A stretch of 64,000 nucleotides of DNA from Paramesorhizobium endophyticum (GTDB lineage: Bacteria; Pseudomonadota; Alphaproteobacteria; Rhizobiales; Rhizobiaceae), in assembly GCF_014640615.1 (NCBI RefSeq), contig NZ_BMHH01000003.1, positions 53,792-117,791 of the forward strand, written 5' to 3'. Made by a program: the position numbers and the translations under genes. Of the stretch, positions 9,455 through 17,924 are shown piece after piece; position 1 is the first letter of the stretch; each line of letters starts with the position of its first letter. The notes below the pieces were generated by a model. It did no database searches, was not told the DNA's origin, and saw only the letters and a list, made by a program, of their open reading frames with translations.

Positions 9455-9817
9455 CTACGCCGCCGCTTCCACGTCATATTCGAAATGTAGGCGGGTATAG
9501 GGGAATTCGACCCCATTTTCCGTCCGGTCGATAACGCCTGAATTGATGAGCATCGTCACGTCGCGGTGCACCGCCTGCACATCGCGATTGACCCGCCGCG
9601 CCACTTCCCGGATCGAGAGGGGGCCCTGTCCGGCCAGCGCCTTGATGATGGCGAGGCGGGAGGGGGACAGAGTGCGGTACATATCCTCGTAAGAGCGGAA
9701 ATTGTATGACGGCACGGCTTGGAATGTTTCGTCGCTGGCGAGTACACGCTGTTCCGCCTCAAGAACGCGAGCTATGACATCATCCATGGTAGCAATACGC
9801 ACAACCAATGTCGTCAT
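9455..9817 (-). CDS. HTH antitoxin-type regulator of TumE-like pair
   Basis: A 120-residue winged-helix protein (SPSRLAIIKALAGQGPLSIR, then EVARRVNRDVQAVHRDVTML, a clear helix-turn-helix and wing). Its start overlaps the stop of the upstream TumE-like toxin frame by ATGA (9814-9817), so the two are translationally coupled. HTH proteins of this kind are the usual partners of DUF6516/TumE toxins; they neutralise the toxin and repress the operon. The gene appears intact although the toxin is frameshifted. A perfect inverted repeat at 10096-10115 in front of the operon is a likely binding site. The pairing is inferred from gene order and family knowledge. Confidence 0.75.
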   Translation of the reverse strand: MTTLVVRIATMDDVIARVLEAEQRVLASDETFQAVPSYNFRSYEDMYRTLSPSRLAIIKALAGQGPLSIREVARRVNRDVQAVHRDVTMLINSGVIDRTENGVEFPYTRLHFEYDVEAAA

Positions 9818-10096
9818 CCGAGTATCCTTTCCATATCACTGCGAAAGGTAGAGAGCAGCGCTTTCAGCGACTTGAATTCGAAGGCTTCCTCCCGGTTCGC
9901 AATATGCCGATGGTCGCCTTTCCCTCGCTCAATTATCATATCGAAGCACACATTTATCATCCACAACGAGGGCGATTCTGTATTTGTAATGATGTGTGCT
10001 GCCGGGTACGGGATGTGGTAAGCGCCAGATGACAATTTCATAAAAGGTCGTTTCATTGACCTTCTCGCGCGTTCGTTCAATCAGTATCGCCCCCAT
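9814..10096 (-). pseudogene. TumE-family toxin (DUF6516), disrupted by a one-base frameshift
   Basis: Reading from the ATG at 10094-10096, the first frame gives MGAILIERTREKVNETTFYE and continues through VIWRLPHPVPGSTHHYKYRI to CVLRYDN, then stops at TGA (9929-9931). In the next frame, without a break, come ERGKGDHRHIANREEAFEF and a 20-residue tail ending just inside the antitoxin start. Joined, these make a normal TumE-like protein of about 93 residues with the family's RYDNE-GKGDHRH core. One extra T in the minus-strand run AATT (9931-9934) separates them. This is either a true inactivating mutation, a sequencing error or, less likely, programmed frameshifting. The predicted activity is a translation-inhibiting toxin. 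Confidence 0.75.
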
Positions 10097-10115
10097 GTTG
10101 TTATTTGTAACAACA
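10096..10115. promoter_or_regulatory. Probable operator of the toxin-antitoxin operon
   Basis: Perfect inverted repeat with 8-base arms TGTTGTTA and TAACAACA around TTTG. It abuts the toxin start codon. A further GTTGT half-site is at 10123-10127. Its place fits autorepression by the HTH antitoxin. No clear ribosome binding site is left between the repeat and the ATG. Confidence 0.6.
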
Positions 10116-10152
10116 CCCTGACGTTGTGTCAATGAAGGGGAGACGCGGAATA

Positions 10153-10410
10153 TTACCGCCGCGACGACTTCATCGTCCCCACATCCACCGTGATATCGCC
10201 CGATATCGTCACATCTGTATTGCCGATGCGAAACGTGTTGGGCTTTGACGAATCCGTCATGCGGTCCGGCTCGGGAGGGGGCGCAGTCACGATCGGCTTC
10301 GGCGGCGTAACGCCGGGCAGGGTCTGATTTTCCTGGGCAAGAGACACGCCGGGGGCGGCAATGCCTGCTGCCATCAAAAGGGAAATTGCGTGAGCTGATT
10401 TGATCTGCAT
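10153..10410 (-). CDS. Small exported protein of unknown function
   Basis: 85 residues with an N-terminal signal peptide (MQIKSAHAISLLMAAGIAAP then GVSLAQ, cleavage near residue 25). The mature part is short, proline-rich in its first half (LPGVTPPKPIVTAPPPEPD), and ends with a strand-like segment NTFRIGNTDVTISGDITVDV. I do not recognise a family. It lies between the toxin-antitoxin operon and a small lipoprotein gene, all on the minus strand. Confidence 0.65.
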   Translation of the reverse strand: MQIKSAHAISLLMAAGIAAPGVSLAQENQTLPGVTPPKPIVTAPPPEPDRMTDSSKPNTFRIGNTDVTISGDITVDVGTMKSSRR

Positions 10411-10464
10411 TGCTGCAGCTTAGGCGCTTTCCGTGGCGTTTTCCAGTATGGCAAGCGCCAGTTT

Positions 10465-10797
10465 CTAACCAAGCAGTTTTTCCGCACATGCCTTGGCCAC
10501 GTCATCCTTCTCGGTGCGAATTTTTTCCTGTAGGAAGCGGCGGCCTTCGGCGGATTTGAAACCGGTGGATATAGCCTTGATCCTCGCGTCTGTCCGGGCG
10601 AGTTCCTTGTCGAGATTGACGCCCGGCTTGCGTGCCTGCGCATTGGGGAGGAAGAATCTCTCGCATAGCGGTACCGCCTGAGCAAAGGCAGCGTCGAAAT
10701 TTCCGGTTGGAGCGGGGGCCGAGGCCGGCGAAGGGGGCTGGGTCTGGCAGCCGGCGAGGACGACGGAAAGCAGGCCAATCGCAGCAAGCTTATGCAT
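10465..10797 (-). CDS. Small lipoprotein of unknown function
   Basis: 110 residues. The N terminus is a lipoprotein signal with the lipobox LAGC (Cys17), followed by a proline/alanine linker (QTQPPSPASAPAPT) and a helical domain with a pair of cysteines (PLCERFF and AKACAEKLLG) that could form a disulphide. It is predicted to be anchored in the outer or inner membrane on the periplasmic side. I do not recognise the family. The start ATG at 10795-10797 is preceded by GGGAGATG-like sequence. Confidence 0.7.
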   Translation of the reverse strand: MHKLAAIGLLSVVLAGCQTQPPSPASAPAPTGNFDAAFAQAVPLCERFFLPNAQARKPGVNLDKELARTDARIKAISTGFKSAEGRRFLQEKIRTEKDDVAKACAEKLLG

Positions 10798-10917
10798 AGA
10801 AACATCTCCCGTAGAAGGATTGACGTCTAACGCATTGACAGCTCACAATTGTACTGGCCCGCCCCGCATGCGGCAAGCTTATTGCGGGCTTCGTCCCTCG
10901 ATATTGATCACGATCCG

Positions 10918-11601
10918 TTAATCGGCAATCGCCATGATCAAATCATTGGCCATGTCGAGGGTCAACGCATCGAAATGCGAGATGATCCGGCTTGGCTCGA
11001 AGGTTGAAACGGGCAAGTCGGTGTAGCCGAAATCGACCGCGATGACGGGAATGCCGGCCGCTTTGGCGGCGTCGATGTCCGCCCGGCTATCACCCACCAT
11101 GACGGCGCGAGCCGGGTCGCCGCCGGCGCGCAGGATGGTTTCCACGAGATGGCGGGGATCGGGTTTGCGAAAGGCGAATGTATCCCCGCCGCAGATCGTG
11201 GCGAAGCGATCGGTTGCGCCGAGCTCGCCCAGGAGCTTGCGGGCGAGGGCTTCGAACTTGTTGGTGCATACGGCCAGCGTAAAGCCCGATGCGACCAGCC
11301 GATCCATCATGGCGGTGGCCCCGGCGAAGAATTGCGACTCGCCGGGCATGTGTCCGCTGTAATGTTCCAGGAACAAAGCGACCAGCCAGTCGAGTTGCTC
11401 GGGCGAGAGCTGCTTTTGCTGCGCCTCGAAGGCCCGCTCGATCATCACGCGCGCGCCCTGGCCGACGAAGCGCCGCAAGGCCAGCGGATCGACCCGGTCC
11501 AGCCCTGACTGGCTCAGGCAATGGTTGAGGCTGTCGAGGAGATCGGGCGCTGTGTCGACCAGCGTTCCATCGAGGTCGAACACGACAATAGGCTTTGTCA
11601 T
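10918..11601 (-). CDS. gph: Phosphoglycolate phosphatase, HAD superfamily
   Basis: A 227-residue HAD hydrolase that removes phosphate from 2-phosphoglycolate. Motif I is VVFDLDGTLVDTAPDLLDS with Asp9 and Asp11. Motif II is the CTNK segment. Motif III/IV is RKPDPRH followed by MVGDSRADIDAAKAAG. I chose the ATG at 11599-11601 (MTKPIVVFDLDG), which has GGA 7 bases upstream. The frame stays open further upstream to 11769, and an ATG 12 bases upstream is a possible alternative, but homologues begin with MTKP. It is divergent from rpiA. Confidence 0.9.
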   Translation of the reverse strand: MTKPIVVFDLDGTLVDTAPDLLDSLNHCLSQSGLDRVDPLALRRFVGQGARVMIERAFEAQQKQLSPEQLDWLVALFLEHYSGHMPGESQFFAGATAMMDRLVASGFTLAVCTNKFEALARKLLGELGATDRFATICGGDTFAFRKPDPRHLVETILRAGGDPARAVMVGDSRADIDAAKAAGIPVIAVDFGYTDLPVSTFEPSRIISHFDALTLDMANDLIMAIAD

Positions 11602-11768
11602 CGCTAAATCCATGTTGGGGATCGAATGTTCGTACCGGATCATTCCCCTCGGCTCAAGGTTTGGCGTGGAAAAAGGGCCGATCAAGCCGCAAAACAAGGC
11701 TTTGTGCATTTCAATTCGCGTGATAGATGCAAATCGCAAATCAGCGACTGGCGGGGAAGGGGAGATCA

Positions 11769-12464
11769 ATGGACGCGCGCAAGCTGAAGATCGAGGCGGC
11801 TGCCGTTGCGCTCACCTTTGTGCGCGATGGGATGCGGCTCGGCATCGGCACCGGTTCCACGGCAGAGGAATTCGTGCGGCTCCTGGCCGACAAGGTCGCC
11901 GGAGGATTGAACGTCATCGGCGTCCCCACCTCCGAACGCACCGCCAAGCTCTGCCGCGAACTCGGCGTGCCGCTGACGACGCTGGACGAGACGCCGGAAC
12001 TTGACCTTACCATCGACGGCGCGGACGAGGTGGATGGCTCGCTTGCCCTGATCAAGGGCGGGGGCGGTGCGCTGCTGCGAGAGAAAATAGTCGCCGCCGC
12101 GGCTGAAAAGATGATCGTGATCGCCGACGAAACCAAAGTGGTGGAGACGCTCGGACGGTTCCCGCTCCCCATCGAGGTCAATCCCTTCGGTCTTGAGGCT
12201 ACGAAAATTGCCATTATCCGCGCTGCCGCCGAACTCGGCCTTGCCGGATCGGTGGCGTTGCGGTTAAAGGATAGGGAGCCCTTCGTTACCGATGGGGGAC
12301 ACTATATCCTGGATGCATCTTTTGGCCGCATTCCCGATTCAAACGCTTTGTCCTGTGCTTTGTTTGCCGTTCCGGGCGTGGTGGAGCATGGGCTTTTCCT
12401 GGGGCTGGCGAGCGCCGCGATCATCGCCGGCGCTGACGGCATCCGCACAATGACTGTAGTTTAA
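11769..12464 (+). CDS. rpiA: Ribose-5-phosphate isomerase A
   Basis: A 231-residue enzyme that interconverts ribose 5-phosphate and ribulose 5-phosphate in the pentose phosphate pathway. Family motifs are present in order: [31 protein letters not shown] with the catalytic acidic residues, and [12 protein letters not shown]. The ATG at 11769 follows a strong GGGGAAGGGGAG; an in-frame start at 11727 is unnecessary. It is divergent from gph, with a shared promoter region of about 165 bases. Two tandem R1 palindromes follow the stop codon. Confidence 0.97.
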   Translation: MDARKLKIEAAAVALTFVRDGMRLGIGTGSTAEEFVRLLADKVAGGLNVIGVPTSERTAKLCRELGVPLTTLDETPELDLTIDGADEVDGSLALIKGGGGALLREKIVAAAAEKMIVIADETKVVETLGRFPLPIEVNPFGLEATKIAIIRAAAELGLAGSVALRLKDREPFVTDGGHYILDASFGRIPDSNALSCALFAVPGVVEHGLFLGLASAAIIAGADGIRTMTVV

Positions 12465-12466
12465 GC

Positions 12467-12568
12467 GCATGGCCTTGTCCGAAAAGTCTGCAACTTTTCG
12501 GGGCTATGCTGGAGTTTTTGAGACGCATAGCCTTGTCCGAAAAGTCTACAACTTTTCGGGGCTGTGCT
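12467..12568. repeat. Two tandem R1 palindromes
   Basis: Copy 1 is 12467-12510 and copy 2 is 12525-12568, a 58-base spacing. Each has TCCGAAAAGT facing ACTTTTCGG. The loops differ by one base (CTGCA against CTACA). They lie between rpiA and the DUF2059 gene, ending about 10 bases before its ribosome binding site. Confidence 0.85.
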
Positions 12569-12593
12569 GGAGAGACAACGGAGTAATGACCAT

Positions 12594-13118
12594 ATGACCC
12601 AGGCAACTGGTTTTCGCCGTTTGGTTGCGCCGCTCGCGGCATTTGCGATGATCGCGGGCGTCAACGCGGCTTCCGCGCAGGAAATCTCGGAATCCCATCT
12701 TGCTGCGGCGCGCCAGGCGATTGCCGCCATCGACGCGACCGAGCAGTTCGATGGTATCCTGCCGCGCGCCGCGCAGGCTCTGAAGGCGGAACTCATCCAG
12801 AAGGATCCGAACCTGGAAGAAATCATCACCAAGACCGTCGACGAAAAGGCGCTGGCGCTTGCCGCGCGCCGGGCGGATCTGGAAACGGAAGCCGCTCGGG
12901 CCTATGCCAAATCTTTCTCCGAGGAAGATTTGAAGGCTATCTCCGCCTTCTATGAATCGCAGGCGGGCAAGAAGCTGATCGCCGAAGGGCCGATCGTCAC
13001 GCGCGAAGTGCTTCGGGCGGCCAATATCTGGCAGAACGGCATCGCGCGCGATCTCGCCCAGTCGGTTGGCGAGGCGCTCTCCAAGGAGGAAGGCGCACAG
13101 CCGCAGCCGCAGCAATAG
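12594..13118 (+). CDS. Exported DUF2059 protein
   Basis: 174 residues. A signal peptide runs from MTQATGFRRLVAPLAAFAMI to about residue 29 (cleavage after ASA). The mature protein is helical and has the DUF2059 pattern: a helix with KDPNLEEII and the segment SFSEEDLKAISAFYESQAGK, common to this periplasmic family of unknown function. The ATG at 12594 has CGGAG 10 bases upstream. The C terminus is glutamine/proline-rich. A strong terminator follows at 13141. It is flanked by rpiA and gor. Confidence 0.85.
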   Translation: MTQATGFRRLVAPLAAFAMIAGVNAASAQEISESHLAAARQAIAAIDATEQFDGILPRAAQALKAELIQKDPNLEEIITKTVDEKALALAARRADLETEAARAYAKSFSEEDLKAISAFYESQAGKKLIAEGPIVTREVLRAANIWQNGIARDLAQSVGEALSKEEGAQPQPQQ

Positions 13119-13140
13119 GCCGCGTTCTCACGCGACATTG

Positions 13141-13168
13141 AAAGCCCGGTCCCAGGCCGGGCTTTTTT
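13141..13168 (+). terminator. Rho-independent terminator after the DUF2059 gene
   Basis: AAAGCCCGG, a 7-base loop, CCGGGCTTT and a further T run. Confidence 0.88.
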
Positions 13169-13229
13169 ATTTGGTTTCAAACCTATATGTCTGCTCCCGA
13201 ATCCAGTTCACGAGTCTCGCGGAGTTTTC

Positions 13230-14618
13230 ATGGCAGCTTACGATTATGATCTCTTTGTCATCGGCGGCGGGTCCGGTGGGGTGCGCGCCGGGCGACTGGC
13301 GGGCGCCATGGGAAAGCGCGTGGGGCTCGCGGAGGAATACCGCATGGGCGGCACCTGCGTTATCAGAGGCTGCGTGCCCAAGAAGCTGTTCGTCTACGCA
13401 TCCCAATTCAGCGAGGATTTCGAGGATGCCGCCGGCTATGGCTGGCGTGTGGGTGAGTCGTCCTTCGACTGGCCAACGCTGATCGCCAACAAGGATAAGG
13501 AAATCGCCCGGCTGGAGGGGATTTACCGTGCTGGCCTGATGAATTCGAAGGTCGAGATATTCGACAGCCGCGCGATCCTGGTGGATGAGCACACGGTCGA
13601 GATCGTCTCTTCCCGCAAGAGGGTGACGGCGGAGCAGATTCTCATCGCCACCGGCGCGCGGCCCAACCCGCATGCCGCGCTGCCGGGGCACGAGCTTTGC
13701 ATCAACTCCAACGAGGCGTTCCATCTGGACGAACTGCCGAGGTCGATAGTCATCGCCGGCGGCGGCTATATCGCGGTCGAGTTCGCCAATATCTTTCATG
13801 GGCTTGGCGTCGAGACGACGCTTGTCTACCGGGGCCGCGAGCTCCTGCAGCGCTTCGATGGCGATCTGCGCCGTCTGCTGCATGAGGCGATGGAGGCGAA
13901 GGGTATCCGCATTCTCTGCGGCGAGGTGTTCGAGCGTGTATCGCGGCGCACCGATGGGCGGCTGGACGTGATTCTCTCGGGCGGTGAAATCCTGCTCGCC
14001 GACCAGGTGATGCTGGCGCTCGGCCGCATTCCAAACACGGAAGGGCTGGGGCTGGAAGCGGCGGGGGTCGAGACGGATGTCGTCGGCGCTGTGCGGGTCG
14101 ATGATTATTCGCGTACCAATGTTCCCCATATCTGGGCGGTGGGCGACGTGACCAACCGGGTGCAACTGACGCCGGTGGCGATCCACGAGGCGATGTGCTT
14201 CCTCGAAACCGCTTTCAAGGACAATCCGACCAAGCCCGACCATGAGCTCATCGCCACGGCAGTCTTCTCGCAGCCGGAGATCGGGACGGTCGGCCTGTCG
14301 GAAGAGGAGGCGGCGGAGAAATATGCGCAGGTGGAAATCTACCGCGCGCATTTCCGTCCGATGAAGAACACGCTCTCAGGGCGGCAGGAAAAGATGCTGA
14401 CGAAGCTGGTGGTGGATGGCCTCAGCCGCAAGGTGCTGGGCGCGCATATCCTTGGCCCCGATGCCGGCGAAATGGCGCAGCTCATCGCCATCGCGCTGAA
14501 ATCGGGTGCTACGAAGGACGATTTCGACCGCACCATGGCGGTGCATCCGACGGCGGCAGAAGAGTTCGTCACGATGTACCAGCCGACTTACCGGATCGTG
14601 AACGGCAAACGGGCTTAA
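13230..14618 (+). CDS. gor: Glutathione-disulfide reductase
   Basis: A 462-residue FAD flavoprotein that reduces oxidised glutathione with NADPH. FAD-binding motif GGGSGGVRAGR is at 12-22. The redox cysteines are Cys43 and Cys48 in GGTCVIRGCVPKK. The NADPH-binding fold has GGGYIAVEFA. The C-terminal active-site His-Glu is in HPTAAEEF. The length and order are normal. The start ATG is 62 bases after the previous terminator, so it has its own promoter. It clearly belongs to the glutathione branch rather than lipoamide dehydrogenase or mercuric reductase. Confidence 0.95.
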   Translation: MAAYDYDLFVIGGGSGGVRAGRLAGAMGKRVGLAEEYRMGGTCVIRGCVPKKLFVYASQFSEDFEDAAGYGWRVGESSFDWPTLIANKDKEIARLEGIYRAGLMNSKVEIFDSRAILVDEHTVEIVSSRKRVTAEQILIATGARPNPHAALPGHELCINSNEAFHLDELPRSIVIAGGGYIAVEFANIFHGLGVETTLVYRGRELLQRFDGDLRRLLHEAMEAKGIRILCGEVFERVSRRTDGRLDVILSGGEILLADQVMLALGRIPNTEGLGLEAAGVETDVVGAVRVDDYSRTNVPHIWAVGDVTNRVQLTPVAIHEAMCFLETAFKDNPTKPDHELIATAVFSQPEIGTVGLSEEEAAEKYAQVEIYRAHFRPMKNTLSGRQEKMLTKLVVDGLSRKVLGAHILGPDAGEMAQLIAIALKSGATKDDFDRTMAVHPTAAEEFVTMYQPTYRIVNGKRA

Positions 14619-14799
14619 GGAAGGTAATCAATCCCGTTGTATAAAGGGGGCAGCCAGTCGAGAGGCTAGTCGGCTATATTCAATCATTGATAGATTATTA
14701 TTTTTTTGCAATCGACGATTGCCGTGAGGCTTGATAGGATGCTCATGCCGCCAATGTGGGCGGCTATCAGGATAGCGCTTTTCGTTGAGGAATTTGGAA

Positions 14800-15876
14800 A
14801 TGGCAAAATATGTTTATGTATTGGAGAATAGCGGAACCATCTATCGCTACTCCATACAATCGGATGGCACGTTGTCTTCGCTGGGCAATTCGGTCCAATG
14901 CGCGCGTGCAGCATACATGGCCTACACCAATGCATCGCAGTTCCCAGGAGGGGATGACTTTTTATTTCTTGTTGGTTCAGGTGGGACAGTGGGGGAGGCG
15001 ACAGAGATAAGCGTTTATCATGTCGATGCCAATGGCAATCTGACGATGAAAGTTGACCACTATTCCAATGGAGCCTCGGCTGGGTCGGCGGCAGATGTGG
15101 CTGCCCTTTGGTGGGGCGGATCGAGTGATTATTTCATATACGTCACCAATGCCGGCTTTACCGAATCCGATATAAGTGCATACGGTTTCTCCCCGTCAGC
15201 TTCGCCGAATGCCATAACGGATCTCGGCGATCCGGCCTCGAATTTTTCTACCACGAACAATCTTTATGCGCTTGAAGTGGTTGCGGCACCTGGAGCCGGA
15301 GTGCCGCCGTCAAGCCCTGTACCTTACATCTACGCGCTTTATGGAACTCCAGGTCCGACGGAGATTGTGTCATTTGGCACGAGCGCCTCTGGCGGCATTA
15401 ATTTTATAAGCGCCGTATTGTCGAACAGCGACAAACCGATCGTCTTGGCGGGCACCCCGAATGGCGATTTCGCCTATGTCTGCGACACTGCGATTACCGG
15501 AGTCCAAGCAAATGCGGGTCAACTCACCTCGTTGGGGACCGTTGGGCAATTAGCGGAATCCGGAACCGCTGAAGTGGTGAGCCCCGATGGAAAATATCTG
15601 TTCGTTTCTGTGTATGGGGTACCGTTCTCGATCATGTCCTACAAGATCGGCTCCGATGGCTCTCTGACACCGGCGCCAGCTGGTTCTGTACCTTCTGGGG
15701 GACAGGTCTTCGCGCTCGCCGTCGAACCGGGCGGCCAGTATCTTTATGCTCCATCGAGCGACGGTTTCATTTATATATATGAAATCAATCAGACCAACGG
15801 CAACCTTACGCCGAAGACGCCTGTCCAGAGGAGCAGTGGCGGGCAGGTCTTCAGCATGGCAATCCTGGAGGTGTAG
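14800..15876 (+). CDS. Beta-propeller protein of unknown function
   Basis: 358 residues without signal peptide or membrane segment. The sequence is built from repeated strands of the kind YVYVLENSGTIYRYSIQSDG, with later blade edges such as ISVYHVDANGNLTMK, IMSYKIGSDGSLTPAP and IYIYEINQTNGNLTPK. This 'hydrophobic-Tyr-x-hydrophobic, 4-8 residues, D/N-G-x-L' pattern is that of the lactonase/YncE type seven-bladed propellers. No catalytic residues can be assigned. The ATG at 14800 has GAGG and GGA upstream. The gene stands alone, and its codon use and upstream region are more AT-rich than its neighbours, which suggests acquisition. It could be a sugar lactonase-like enzyme or a binding scaffold. 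Confidence 0.75.
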   Translation: MAKYVYVLENSGTIYRYSIQSDGTLSSLGNSVQCARAAYMAYTNASQFPGGDDFLFLVGSGGTVGEATEISVYHVDANGNLTMKVDHYSNGASAGSAADVAALWWGGSSDYFIYVTNAGFTESDISAYGFSPSASPNAITDLGDPASNFSTTNNLYALEVVAAPGAGVPPSSPVPYIYALYGTPGPTEIVSFGTSASGGINFISAVLSNSDKPIVLAGTPNGDFAYVCDTAITGVQANAGQLTSLGTVGQLAESGTAEVVSPDGKYLFVSVYGVPFSIMSYKIGSDGSLTPAPAGSVPSGGQVFALAVEPGGQYLYAPSSDGFIYIYEINQTNGNLTPKTPVQRSSGGQVFSMAILEV

Positions 15877-15950
15877 CCTGGAGCGATTCCGCTGGCTGTA
15901 AACCGCCATCCGGCCTAGAATATCCGTTAATTTTCCTTTATATGAACGCA

Positions 15951-15976
15951 GCCTCCGTACCCGGCGGTACGGAGGC
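15951..15976 (+). promoter_or_regulatory. Strong hairpin upstream of the DAHP synthase gene
   Basis: GCCTCCGTACC (15951-15961), loop CGGC, GGTACGGAGGC (15966-15976): an 11-base perfect stem ending 29 bases before the start codon. There is no T run after it, so it is not a classic terminator. It may be a leader element, or the end of the upstream transcript. Confidence 0.5.
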
Positions 15977-16005
15977 GTGAATCCATTCCATAAACAGGTG
16001 CTATA

Positions 16006-17385
16006 ATGACGAAGAACTGGACACCGCAATCCTGGAGGACCAAGCCGATCAAGCAGGTGCCGTCCTATCCGGACGCGCAGGCGCTGGCCGATGTGGAGTC
16101 TCGTCTTCGTTCTTATCCGCCGCTCGTTTTTGCAGGCGAGGCGCGCAAGCTTACCCGTCAATTGGGTGAAGTCGCCGAAGGCCGTGCATTCCTGCTGCAG
16201 GGCGGGGATTGCGCCGAGAGCTTTGCCGAGCATGGCGCGGACAATATCCGCGACTTCTTCCGCGTGTTCCTGCAGATGGCTGTGGTGCTGACCTTCGGCG
16301 CGTCGCAGCCGGTGGTCAAGGTCGGGCGCATTGCCGGGCAGTTCGCCAAGCCGCGCTCGTCGGATGTCGAGGTGAAGGACGGCGTCGAACTGCCGGCCTA
16401 TCGCGGCGACATCGTCAACGGCATCGATTTCGATCCGGCCTCGCGTATTCCCGATCCAAACCGTCAGGACATGGCCTATCGCCAGTCGGCGGCGACGCTC
16501 AACCTCTTGCGCGCTTTTGCGCAGGGCGGCTATGCCAATCTCGAAAACGTGCATCAGTGGATGCTCGGCTTCGTCGGGAACAGCCCGCAGGGCGAGCGTT
16601 ACGAGGCGCTGGCCAAGCGCATTTCCGAGACGATGGATTTCATGCGCTCCATCGGCATCACGTCGGAAAGCAATGCTGCCTTGCGCGAGACGGATTTCTA
16701 CACCAGCCATGAGGCGCTGCTGCTCGGTTATGAAGAGGCGTTGACGCGCGTCGATTCCACCTCCGGCGATTGGTACGGCACGTCCGGCCACATGATCTGG
16801 ATCGGCGACCGCACCCGTCAGGCGGATCATGCGCATGTTGAGTATTGCCGCGGCATCAAGAACCCGCTCGGCCTGAAATGCGGCCCGTCTCTGGACCCGG
16901 ATGATCTCATCAGGTTGATCGACACGCTCAATCCCGAGAACCAGGCGGGACGGCTGACGCTGATCGCGCGCTTCGGCTATGACAAGGTCGGAGACCATCT
17001 GCCGAAGCTCATCCGCGCCGTCCAGAGGGAAGGGCGCAAGGTGGTGTGGTCGTGCGATCCGATGCATGGCAATACGATCACCGCCAATGGCTACAAGACC
17101 CGGCCCTTCGACCGGATTCTCAAGGAGGTGGAGACCTTCTTCGCCGTCCATCGCGGCGAGGGAAGCTACCCCGGCGGCATCCACATCGAGATGACGGGCA
17201 AGAATGTCACCGAATGCACCGGCGGCGCACGGGCGATCTCGGCGGAGGATCTCTCCGACCGCTACCACACGCATTGCGACCCGCGCCTCAATGCCGACCA
17301 GGCGCTGGAACTGGCGTTCCTCGTGGCGGAGCTGCTCAAGAAAGAGCGCGACACGCAGCCGCAGAAGCTGGTCGTAAACGGCTGA
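16006..17385 (+). CDS. aroG: Class II 3-deoxy-7-phosphoheptulonate (DAHP) synthase
   Basis: A 459-residue plant-like (type II) enzyme that condenses phosphoenolpyruvate and erythrose 4-phosphate, the first step of the shikimate pathway. Type II landmarks: WTPQSWR at the N terminus, [11 protein letters not shown] with the metal-binding cysteine, [21 protein letters not shown], and near the end the metal-site segments [16 protein letters not shown] and TECTGGA. The length is as expected. It is a single gene behind a hairpin leader. The symbol follows common alphaproteobacterial usage; aroF would be equally valid. Confidence 0.93.
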   Translation: MTKNWTPQSWRTKPIKQVPSYPDAQALADVESRLRSYPPLVFAGEARKLTRQLGEVAEGRAFLLQGGDCAESFAEHGADNIRDFFRVFLQMAVVLTFGASQPVVKVGRIAGQFAKPRSSDVEVKDGVELPAYRGDIVNGIDFDPASRIPDPNRQDMAYRQSAATLNLLRAFAQGGYANLENVHQWMLGFVGNSPQGERYEALAKRISETMDFMRSIGITSESNAALRETDFYTSHEALLLGYEEALTRVDSTSGDWYGTSGHMIWIGDRTRQADHAHVEYCRGIKNPLGLKCGPSLDPDDLIRLIDTLNPENQAGRLTLIARFGYDKVGDHLPKLIRAVQREGRKVVWSCDPMHGNTITANGYKTRPFDRILKEVETFFAVHRGEGSYPGGIHIEMTGKNVTECTGGARAISAEDLSDRYHTHCDPRLNADQALELAFLVAELLKKERDTQPQKLVVNG

Positions 17386-17466
17386 GATTTCTTCGGATTT
17401 CGTCGATCTGCAGGGCAGGGCGGGAGTTAGGCTTCCGCCCTGTTGCATTAATTGGGGAGGAAGGAA

Positions 17467-17865
17467 ATGCCGGCAAGCGAACGCCAGACGGGATCGTGCC
17501 TTTGCGGAGCGGTGCGTTTCGAAACGAACGGCCCGCTGCGCGGCATCCTCTATTGCCACTGCACGCAATGCCGCAAACAGTCGGGGCATTATTTCGCCGC
17601 CACCAATGTGGCCGATGATGACATGCGCATAGACGGCGCGGAGAATATCAACTGGTATCAATCGAGCGAGAAAGCGCGACGGGGCTTCTGCCGGGTTTGC
17701 GGATCGGTGCTGTTCTGGAAACATGACGAGCTTGATAATGTTTCCGTCATGGCGGGCGCGTTCGACAAGCCGAGCGGCCTTCATGGCGAAATGCACATCT
17801 TCACCGCCGACAAGGGCGACTACTACAGCATCGATGACGGTCTGCCGCAGCGGGAGCGACGATAG
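17467..17865 (+). CDS. GFA family (glutathione-dependent formaldehyde-activating enzyme-like) protein
   Basis: A 132-residue zinc protein of the CENP-V/GFA fold. Zinc-binding cysteines typical of the family are visible: Cys11 and Cys13 (GSCLCGAVRF), Cys30, Cys32 and Cys35 (YCHCTQCRKQSG), and Cys75 and Cys78 (FCRVCGS). Related proteins bind the glutathione-formaldehyde adduct, but most members lack proven activity, so substrate is unknown. The ATG at 17467 sits behind GGGGAGGAAGGA. It is 60 bases upstream of a TetR gene with its own promoter. Confidence 0.85.
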   Translation: MPASERQTGSCLCGAVRFETNGPLRGILYCHCTQCRKQSGHYFAATNVADDDMRIDGAENINWYQSSEKARRGFCRVCGSVLFWKHDELDNVSVMAGAFDKPSGLHGEMHIFTADKGDYYSIDDGLPQRERR

Positions 17866-17889
17866 CGGAAATTATCCGGAGTTCAGGAA

Positions 17890-17918
17890 TTGACATGATG
17901 CCTACTAGTAGGTAGGTT
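17890..17918 (+). promoter_or_regulatory. Promoter and operator of the TetR gene
   Basis: TTGACA (17890-17895) is a perfect -35. 17 bases later comes TAGGTT as a weak -10. Between them lies the 12-base palindrome CCTACTAGTAGG (17901-17912). A closely related site occurs at 18550 before the next gene. The placement fits autorepression. Confidence 0.6.
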
Positions 17919-17924
17919 TGGGCC

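Noticed and set aside
15550..17796. 748-codon open frame on the minus strand over the DAHP synthase gene
   Set aside because: It is antisense to a gene with clear type II motifs, is rich in Arg/His/Gln and has no recognisable domain; typical shadow of GC-rich codon bias.
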